From NCBI RefSeq assembly GCF_947489565.1, contig NZ_CANLEA010000033.1, positions 1 through 45,799 of the forward strand: DNA of 45,799 bases, in the 5' to 3' direction. Source of the DNA: an uncultured Kordia sp. (GTDB taxonomy: Bacteria; Bacteroidota; Bacteroidia; Flavobacteriales; Flavobacteriaceae). Under the pieces are notes generated by a model that worked only from the letters and a program-made list of their open reading frames with translations, was not told the DNA's origin and searched no databases. Positions within the stretch are counted from its first letter, which is position 1, and every line of letters begins with the position of its first letter. The position numbers and the translations under genes are program-made. This document shows, in pieces, positions 32,901 to 38,557 of this stretch.

Positions 32901-33436
32901 ACATATTAGAAGTTATCATATTTGCTTCAAGCGTTGTTTTTGGAATCAGCATTTACTGGTTAGAATCTAAAAACAATAAATTATATCGATTTTTCAATAA
33001 ACTTTTCAATTCTAAGGAATTGCAAATACCCGCAAATAGCAAAAAAGGATTTATCATAGAACAAGGATTTATGCCAAGATTTATCTACATAAATATTTTC
33101 TTAATTTTTGTGTTGATTGTGGTATTATTTCTTCCTATTATAAAAAATATTGGAATCCAATATCAATATGTATCTGCTTTGATTGGAATTATGATCGGAA
33201 TCTATCTAGGTAATTTTATGATCAGCATTAAAGATAAATCTGAAGAAATCATTGATCAAGTGGTTGATACCGGCAAAGAAATTATTGACGATCTAAAAAC
33301 CAAAGGGAAAGAAGCTGTGGACAGTTTATCTGATGATAAAAAAGCGGAAACAACCGAAGAAAAAACAACCGAAGAACCAGAAGCACCAAAAAAGAGTGCT
33401 AGAGAACGTTTAAAAGATAAAGGACTAATAAAGTAA
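32897..33436 (+). CDS. Small membrane protein with cytoplasmic acidic/basic tail
   Basis: The 179-aa product has three hydrophobic segments (about residues 4-21, 60-80 and 90-112). After these comes an amphipathic stretch, KSEEIIDQVVDTGKEIIDDL, that recalls YtxH/late-embryogenesis-type helices, and then a Glu/Thr/Lys/Pro-rich tail ending in a basic RERLKDKGLIK. There is no signal peptide and no enzyme motif. It overlaps the 415-aa gene by four bases and precedes the 545-aa membrane protein gene by five, so the three should be made together. A membrane anchor for the soluble partner is a reasonable guess. Confidence 0.75.
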   Translation: MNILEVIIFASSVVFGISIYWLESKNNKLYRFFNKLFNSKELQIPANSKKGFIIEQGFMPRFIYINIFLIFVLIVVLFLPIIKNIGIQYQYVSALIGIMIGIYLGNFMISIKDKSEEIIDQVVDTGKEIIDDLKTKGKEAVDSLSDDKKAETTEEKTTEEPEAPKKSARERLKDKGLIK

Positions 33437-33441
33437 GAACT

Positions 33442-35079
33442 ATGTTAAAAAGATTTTGGAACCGTGGAACAAAACAAAAAATCATTCTTATTGTTGTAGG
33501 ATTGATTCTTTTCTGTGCGCTTTTTATTTTAAGAGATGAATATCAGCCGTTTTTGCTCTTTTTAAGAAAGTACTTATTTGTATTATTATTGTTTGGTGTG
33601 ATTCTGTTTTTTGGAATCAGATTTGTTCGAAGAACAGTCAGTACACCCAAAAAAATACTCAAAGGTTTTTTAACCTTAGCCAGTATCGTATTGGTTTATA
33701 TTGTTTTATTTACCGTAGGAATGTATGAATATATGCAGACCTATAACGTATACAACAATATGAATTTGCAAGAAATTGCAGATTTACCATTGAGTAGAAA
33801 CGAGCGCATTCAGCCATACAATAATATCAAAACAATGGCGTATGAATCTATTACAGAAACACAAGAAGTTTCGGCTCCGCAATTGGTTCGTGTAGACGAT
33901 CGTAACCAATGGACTATGGCCGTGCAACCTTCTCAAGAATATTTTATACAGCGTACAAAAGACAATATTGAAGAATTATTTTCAGTGTCAAGTACGTCGC
34001 CTTCTCCTCGTTTTTCAAACGATAATAGAATTAAAGCAACATTCTCTATTGGTGAATCGTTAGCCTTTAGTAGAAACACCTATAATGCGGTTGTACAACG
34101 TTTCAATCCTTGGCAGTTGTTTAATTATGAGCCGCATGAAGCGTATTATATGAAAAACGATCAAGGAAAATGGGTTCAGGTGGTTAGTTTGATTAAATGG
34201 AATGGTTTCTTTTTCCCATATCCAACTTTTGGTGGTGTGATGGTTGTAGAAACTGGAGAACACGATTTTAATGATTATTTAGAACGCTTGTTGATTGGTA
34301 AAGGAACTTTTATTCCCGCAGAAGAAGTTCACAAGTATCCATATTTAACACGTCAAAATACCTTATCGGAAAAAGTATCACGCATTCAAGCAAAATCAAT
34401 GATGTTTTTAGGCGGATTTACAGATCCACTTCCGTGGAATAAGAAAACGGCAGTGAAAATTCCAGATTTAAAAGAAGATCAAAATCAGCAACCTTTTGTA
34501 ACCGATTTTAAATTTACAGGAACAACTGATAGTGCTTATGACGGTTTGTATCATTGGTTTGGTTTAGAACCTATTGGAAATGAACGTACAGGTTTATCAA
34601 TCAGTGTTTTTATTCCTGCAGACGGAAGCGACAAAGTGTATTACTATAACCACGCTAACAAAAAAGAAGGTTTGGCAGGAGTTTCTGCAATGCCAGCCAA
34701 AGTAATGGAATCACGCAAAGAATACGATTGGAACGTGAATAAACCTGTTGAATTTAGACCTTTTATTAGAGATATTGCAGGAAAAAGACGTTTGTTCATG
34801 TTGAGTACTATTGCTGCAAAACGTGAAAACAGCAATCAGTTTGATGGTGGTTCTACACCCGATTTAGCTTTGGTTGATGTTTCGTATAAAGATGTCGTTT
34901 GGATTGATGCAAAACATCCTTCAAAATGGAATGAACAAATTGTCAATCAATTGGGAGAAACTTGGAAAATAAGTGAAAAATTATCCGACTCAGACATCTA
35001 TCCAAACAGAAAACGCACACCGGAAATTGATTCTACGACCGTTGTAAAAGATACTATTGTTAACGATACTTTGAAATAA
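33442..35079 (+). CDS. Membrane protein with large extracytoplasmic domain, function unknown
   Basis: A 545-aa protein with three membrane helices near the N-terminus (about residues 13-31, 38-58 and 73-95). These are followed by some 440 residues likely to face the periplasm, rich in strands and aromatic residues (WVQVVSLIKWNGFFFPYPTF, YHWFGLEPIG, WIDAKHPSKWNEQ). The C-terminus is a low-complexity Thr/Val/Asp tail. I recognise no family. It is the last gene of the three-gene set and ends before a bidirectional terminator. The domain could be a substrate-binding or structural part of a membrane complex driven by the AAA+ ATPase, but that is inference. Confidence 0.75.
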   Translation: MLKRFWNRGTKQKIILIVVGLILFCALFILRDEYQPFLLFLRKYLFVLLLFGVILFFGIRFVRRTVSTPKKILKGFLTLASIVLVYIVLFTVGMYEYMQTYNVYNNMNLQEIADLPLSRNERIQPYNNIKTMAYESITETQEVSAPQLVRVDDRNQWTMAVQPSQEYFIQRTKDNIEELFSVSSTSPSPRFSNDNRIKATFSIGESLAFSRNTYNAVVQRFNPWQLFNYEPHEAYYMKNDQGKWVQVVSLIKWNGFFFPYPTFGGVMVVETGEHDFNDYLERLLIGKGTFIPAEEVHKYPYLTRQNTLSEKVSRIQAKSMMFLGGFTDPLPWNKKTAVKIPDLKEDQNQQPFVTDFKFTGTTDSAYDGLYHWFGLEPIGNERTGLSISVFIPADGSDKVYYYNHANKKEGLAGVSAMPAKVMESRKEYDWNVNKPVEFRPFIRDIAGKRRLFMLSTIAAKRENSNQFDGGSTPDLALVDVSYKDVVWIDAKHPSKWNEQIVNQLGETWKISEKLSDSDIYPNRKRTPEIDSTTVVKDTIVNDTLK

Positions 35080-35144
35080 ACACACTTACGAACACATACA
35101 AATCGTTGATGCCATTCATATAATTTGCACACGATAATTCATGA

Positions 35145-35180
35145 AAAATCATGGTTGAGAAAATTTTCAACCATGATTTT
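35145..35180. terminator. Bidirectional terminator between the membrane-protein gene and the peptide array
   Basis: A 14-bp perfect stem AAAATCATGGTTGA / TCAACCATGATTTT with an 8-base loop. It lies 65 bases past the plus-strand stop and 34 bases past the minus-strand peptide stop. Confidence 0.85.
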
Positions 35181-35214
35181 GATTTTAGTTCAGTTTGTAA
35201 TTATTCGCTTTGAA

Positions 35215-35382
35215 TTAGTCACAAGCAAAACACAATGTTTTTTTACATAAAGTAAGTACTTGTAACGTTGAAGCAGGCGGAATTGGTTTTGAAGGACGCG
35301 CGCCTCCATTAATTAATGTTTCTTGAATAGTTGCGATCGTTTTCTTCGATACTTTTAATTTCTTTAAACTTCTCTTTTTCAT
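35215..35382 (-). CDS. GG-leader peptide precursor, array member 4 (55 aa)
   Basis: A complete small gene starts at ATG 35382. The leader (MKKRSLKKLKVSKKTIATI) ends in Gly-Gly at residues 26-27. The core begins ARPSKPIPPASTLQ and ends LCKKTLCFACD, giving the motif C-x4-C-F-x-C at the C-terminus that all four array members share in similar form. No homologue of a modifying enzyme is nearby. A terminator-like hairpin follows, so each array unit may be transcribed separately as well as by readthrough. It is the most distal unit relative to the divergent regulator. Confidence 0.78.
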   Translation of the reverse strand: MKKRSLKKLKVSKKTIATIQETLINGGARPSKPIPPASTLQVLTLCKKTLCFACD

Positions 35383-35494
35383 TTTGGTTTTAATTTAAAA
35401 GGTTCATAAAATAAAGACAGTTATAGAATTATTGGGGAAACCGTGTATTCTATTGAAATTAAATCGCTTGTAATAATTTAAGTATTGACTTGTA

Positions 35495-35522
35495 AAAGAA
35501 ACGGTTAAAAAACCGCTTCTTT
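35495..35522 (-). terminator. Hairpin downstream of array member 3
   Basis: AAAGAAACGGTT pairs with AACCGCTTCTTT (one mismatch, A4 loop), 24 bases after the stop of the gene at 35546-35716. It resembles the hairpin at 35814-35842 in sequence (GAAGCG core) and position, which suggests that gene and hairpin were duplicated together. Confidence 0.55.
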
Positions 35523-35545
35523 CATTTCAACAATACTATATTAAA

Positions 35546-35716
35546 TTATTTACACTCATAACATGCTGATATTCTGCACGAATCTACCCATGGCATTGTA
35601 GATGCTGGTGGAACACAACCTCCTCTGGTTCTTTGAGCTTCTCCTCCGCTGATAGCATTCATATTAGAAATTGTTCTCTTTGTAAAAGTCAAGTTTTTTA
35701 AATTCTGTTTTTTCAT
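35546..35716 (-). CDS. GG-leader peptide precursor, array member 3 (56 aa)
   Basis: Starts at ATG 35716. The leader MKKQNLKNLTFTKRTISNMN ends in Gly-Gly at residues 24-25 and is nearly the same as in the neighbouring member. The core begins EAQRTRGGCVPPASTMPW and ends CRISACYECK, a C-x4-C-Y-x-C ending. The words RTRG, GCVP and SACYEC are shared with array member 2, so these two are the closest pair. A perfect 19-bp palindrome lies 78 bases upstream. The function is unknown: a signalling peptide, bacteriocin or modified natural product are all open. Confidence 0.8.
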   Translation of the reverse strand: MKKQNLKNLTFTKRTISNMNAISGGEAQRTRGGCVPPASTMPWVDSCRISACYECK

Positions 35717-35793
35717 TTTTGTTTTGATTTAAAAGATTTATAGATAAACAGTATTGGGAATTGTAGGAGAAAACCATTTTTTGAATTAGCCGC

Positions 35794-35812
35794 TTATAAT
35801 GAGTCATTATAA
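35794..35812. promoter_or_regulatory. Perfect 19-bp palindrome in the peptide array
   Basis: TTATAATGAGTCATTATAA: two 9-base arms around a central G. It lies 78 bases upstream of array member 3 and directly before the hairpin that ends member 2. A related but degenerate CGCTTGTAATAATT occurs at the equivalent place upstream of member 4 (about 35465). It may be an operator. Confidence 0.5.
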
Positions 35813-35813
35813 C

Positions 35814-35842
35814 GAAAGAAACGACTTGCAGTCGCTTCTTTC
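35814..35842 (-). terminator. Hairpin downstream of array member 2
   Basis: GAAAGAA-A-CGACT pairs with AGTCG-C-TTCTTTC around a TGC loop (12 pairs with one opposed mismatch), 21 bases after the stop of the gene at 35864-36037. Its U-rich end on the minus strand is moderate. Confidence 0.6.
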
Positions 35843-35863
35843 TTTTAAAGCAATACTATATAA

Positions 35864-36037
35864 TTATGAACATTCATAGCATGCTGATACTGGACAAGTA
35901 CGCTGATAAGTCAATGGCCTAACTGGAACACAGCCATCGCCTCTTGTTCTACGATCTTGCGCTCCTCCGTTGATAATTTCTAATTGAGAAATAACGCTCT
36001 TTGTCAATTTTAGATTTTTTAAATTCTGCTTTTTCAT
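35864..36037 (-). CDS. GG-leader peptide precursor, array member 2 (57 aa)
   Basis: Starts at ATG 36037. The leader MKKQNLKNLKLTKSVISQLE ends in Gly-Gly at residues 24-25. The core begins AQDRRTRGDGCVPVRPL and ends CPVSACYECS, that is C-x4-C-Y-x-C one residue from the end. Leader and core are both close to array member 3. The high number of Arg and the shared RTRG..GCVP block suggest a defined core scaffold rather than a random tail. No exporter or protease for the Gly-Gly site is visible in the window. Confidence 0.8.
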   Translation of the reverse strand: MKKQNLKNLKLTKSVISQLEIINGGAQDRRTRGDGCVPVRPLTYQRTCPVSACYECS

Positions 36038-36139
36038 TTTAATAAGGTTTAAAAGGGTTCGTAATAAATTGTTGTGGTATTAATATGTAGAGAAATAGAA
36101 ATACTATGCATTCCTATGTAAGCCGCTCATTCTGTTTTG

Positions 36140-36316
36140 TTATTGACACGCGTAACAATACGATGCACAATTACTATATCTTGCCGAAATAGGAACAGGT
36201 CTGTATGGTTTGGACGCTCTTAAGGTATCAATAGCGCCTCCTTGCAACATTTCTGTGGTTATTTTAGAAATGGTTTTCTTAGTCAGTGTCAAGTTTTTCA
36301 GGTCTTTTTTTTTCAT
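36140..36316 (-). CDS. GG-leader peptide precursor, array member 1 (58 aa)
   Basis: Starts at ATG 36316, next to the divergent regulator. The leader MKKKDLKNLTLTKKTISKI ends in Gly-Gly at residues 26-27. The core begins AIDTLRASKPYRPVPISAR and ends CASYCYACQ, a C-x3-C-Y-x-C ending, one residue shorter between the first two Cys than in the other members. The KPYRPVPISA segment recalls RPSKPIPPAS of member 4. The shared control region with the TPR-AraC gene carries 20-base-spaced direct repeats. Confidence 0.78.
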   Translation of the reverse strand: MKKKDLKNLTLTKKTISKITTEMLQGGAIDTLRASKPYRPVPISARYSNCASYCYACQ

Positions 36317-36391
36317 TGTTTTAGTTTTGTTTGGTTAACAATGCCGCTAAATAACAGGGGAATTTTGAGAGAAAAAAAAGAGCTTCTTGCC

Positions 36392-36426
36392 AATTTATGA
36401 AACGTCTTGATAATTTATAAAAAGTC
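36392..36426. promoter_or_regulatory. Direct-repeat operator in the divergent regulator/peptide control region
   Basis: AATTTATGAAACGTC (36392-36406) and AATTTATAAAAAGTC (36412-36426) match at 12 of 15 bases with a start-to-start distance of 20 bases, two turns on one DNA face. A third copy, AATTTATAAATTGTC, lies at 38245 before the next peptide gene. Tandem direct half-sites of this spacing are typical of AraC-family regulators. The protein that binds is inferred. Confidence 0.55.
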
Positions 36427-36478
36427 AAATTTCTTTGGTCAAAAAGTGCTTTTTACGCTGTTTTACTTGGAATGAAAT

Positions 36479-36508
36479 TTTGGTAAACAATTCAATATCT
36501 CTATTTTG
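36479..36508 (+). promoter_or_regulatory. Candidate promoter of the second TPR-AraC gene
   Basis: TTTG at 36479-36482, a 19-base spacer, then TATTTTG at 36502-36508, close to TAnnTTTG. It lies 23 bases upstream of the ATG at 36532 and downstream of the direct repeats. Confidence 0.4.
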
Positions 36509-36531
36509 CGAATAAATCTTTGCTATAACAA

Positions 36532-38253
36532 ATGATACAAAATAGCCTACCGCGCATTTACAGATACTTCTTAATACTACTTTCTTTTCTTTCATTAGAA
36601 TTATCTGCTCAAACAGAAATAAAACAACTTAACCTCAGTTCACTTTCATTCGATGAACTCGATTCATTATTCATGACGGATCAGAATACTGATTTTAAAT
36701 CCTTAGAAATATATGCGCAAAAAATGTTGGCAATCGCTAGAAAATCGAACGATTTAGATCAAAAGAATATAGCGTTTTACAAACTCGCCTTAGCATATAA
36801 ACGACAAGGAAAAAAAGTAAACTTAACACAAGCTATTGATAGTCTTCAGTATTATGCAACCAAAGCTAATGACTCCTACATGCTTGTCAGTTGTTATAAC
36901 TTGAAAGGAACAATAGCTTATGAAGATGGAGATTTGGAGACTGCTTTTTCTAATTATAAAAAAATCATTACCGTAAATGCAAATTCAGACGATCCGTATA
37001 TGAGTTGGGTTGCGTTGAATAATATTGCACTCATCAAGAAAGAATTGCAAACACCTAAAGAAGCATTAAAAGATGTACATATTGCGTTAAAAGGTTTTGC
37101 AAAAGAAAAAGAGTTCTACAGTGAAATTAGTGCCATGCATCTTATTGGAGAGTTATATTTAGATATGTTTCGCGTAGAAGCAAATGCTAAATATTTAGAC
37201 TCCACGCAATTTTATGTAGACTCCGGACTAAAGAAAAGCAAGCAATACGATGATACTTTTGGATATTTTCTGTTCTTAAGCACACAAGGACAATGGTTTC
37301 AAGCTACAAAACAATACGACAAAGCTTTGAAAGCTTTTCAGGAGGCATTGCACTATTTTGAAGAAAACAATGATGCCAAATGGAAGATATTTTTGTACTT
37401 ATATTTAGGACGATTGCATGATGAAACCAAAGCACATCAAGCTGCTATTGACATACTCGAAAAAGCAAGTGCTCTTTTAGCTACTAAAGATTTTCATTTT
37501 AATGACACTGCTGAAATCTTCTTATTGCTCACTAAAAACTATTTTCATGTAAATAATCACGAGAAAGCAGATCAATACTTTGAGAAATACAAAAACTCAA
37601 GTGGTAAAGTGCAACAAGACAATCGAAAGTTATACGCAAAATTGCAGAATGCGTATAATGTTTCTGTGTTAGAAAAAAAGATTTCTCAGATAGAAACTCA
37701 GGCTACCTATCAACAAAAAATTATTTTATTAATTACCATCATTGGAATTATTGGGATCGGAATCGTTGCGTTATTTTATTATAGAAAGAATCGTTATAAT
37801 AGTAAAAAGTTAGCGGAGATTCTTGAAAAAATTGACACTAAAACTCGTAAAGAAACACACAATCTTACCACAGTTCACACTAAAAAAATTGAAGATGTAG
37901 AAGTGAAACGTATTTTAGCTTCTTTAGCACAATTAGAAAATACCGAATACTTTTTAGCCGTAAGTTGTACTTTAAATTCCGTAGCCAAAGAAATTGATAC
38001 AAATACGTCTTACCTTTCCAAAATTGTGAATGAATATAAAGGGAAATCATTTGCAAATTACTTGAATGAATATCGAATTAATAAAGTATTGGTCAAATTA
38101 AAATCTGAAAAACACTATCAACAATACACCCTAAAATATATTGCCGAACAGTTTGGTTTTGCTCGTCATGAAACCTTTAGCAGAGTTTTTAAAAAGCAAA
38201 CAGGCATCTCTCCTTCCTACTATTTAAAGAAGATAAAATATGATAATTTATAA
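36532..38253 (+). CDS. TPR-transmembrane-AraC regulator, copy 2
   Basis: A 573-aa paralogue of the regulator at 28656 with the same plan: N-terminal signal or membrane segment (YFLILLSFLSLELSAQ), TPR-type repeats over about 350 residues (SCYNLKGTIAYEDGDLETAF, YLYLGRLHDETKAHQAAIDI), one membrane helix near residues 398-418 (IILLITIIGIIGIGIVALFY), a basic linker and a C-terminal AraC domain. That domain has NSVAKEIDTNTSYLSKIVN and LKYIAEQFGFARHETFSRVF as its two helix-turn-helix elements, ending SPSYYLKKI. It is divergent from the four-peptide array and 78 bases upstream of another GG-leader gene. I infer that it senses a periplasmic signal and controls the peptides. Confidence 0.88.
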   Translation: MIQNSLPRIYRYFLILLSFLSLELSAQTEIKQLNLSSLSFDELDSLFMTDQNTDFKSLEIYAQKMLAIARKSNDLDQKNIAFYKLALAYKRQGKKVNLTQAIDSLQYYATKANDSYMLVSCYNLKGTIAYEDGDLETAFSNYKKIITVNANSDDPYMSWVALNNIALIKKELQTPKEALKDVHIALKGFAKEKEFYSEISAMHLIGELYLDMFRVEANAKYLDSTQFYVDSGLKKSKQYDDTFGYFLFLSTQGQWFQATKQYDKALKAFQEALHYFEENNDAKWKIFLYLYLGRLHDETKAHQAAIDILEKASALLATKDFHFNDTAEIFLLLTKNYFHVNNHEKADQYFEKYKNSSGKVQQDNRKLYAKLQNAYNVSVLEKKISQIETQATYQQKIILLITIIGIIGIGIVALFYYRKNRYNSKKLAEILEKIDTKTRKETHNLTTVHTKKIEDVEVKRILASLAQLENTEYFLAVSCTLNSVAKEIDTNTSYLSKIVNEYKGKSFANYLNEYRINKVLVKLKSEKHYQQYTLKYIAEQFGFARHETFSRVFKKQTGISPSYYLKKIKYDNL

Positions 38254-38259
38254 ATTGTC
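38245..38259 (+). promoter_or_regulatory. Third copy of the AATTTATAAA-GTC box
   Basis: AATTTATAAATTGTC matches the box at 36412 at 13 of 15 bases. It overlaps the regulator stop codon and lies 73 bases before the GG-leader gene at 38332. Only a weak second half follows at 20-base spacing. Confidence 0.45.
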
Positions 38260-38331
38260 AAGCTAACTTTTATTTTCATAAGGTTCAATCGCATACATTT
38301 ACATACCTATTTAATTAAACCTAGAAACCTT

Positions 38332-38529
38332 ATGAAAAAACTTCATTTTACGAAAAAGACAATTTCCAGCATGGAAAATTTACATCAACTTACGGGAGGT
38401 GCTGCTGGAACCCAAGAAACTCGTTTTTGCGACACACAAGAAGAGTGTACTTATTCAGCCGTTCCGGGTTGTCCAATAACATCATCAAGAGCTACAGAAA
38501 GTAGAAGCAGAAGTCGCGGAGGCAATTAG
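38332..38529 (+). CDS. GG-leader peptide precursor after the second regulator
   Basis: A 65-aa peptide whose leader MKKLHFTKKTISSMENLHQ ends in Gly-Gly at residues 22-23. The core has three Cys (RFCDTQEECTYSAVPGCP) and a Ser/Arg-rich tail (ESRSRSRGGN). The leader matches the array family (TKKTIS), but the C-terminal three-Cys ending is absent, so this is a different core type. It is preceded by a copy of the candidate operator and is convergent with the histidine kinase gene. Confidence 0.75.
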   Translation: MKKLHFTKKTISSMENLHQLTGGAAGTQETRFCDTQEECTYSAVPGCPITSSRATESRSRSRGGN

Positions 38530-38557
38530 TAAAATCTATTATTTAATACTCTAAAAA

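Noticed and set aside
35145-36316. Possible CRISPR array because of regularly spaced similar segments
   Set aside because: The segments are about 330 bases apart, diverged and coding; there are no 25-40 base identical repeats and no cas genes.
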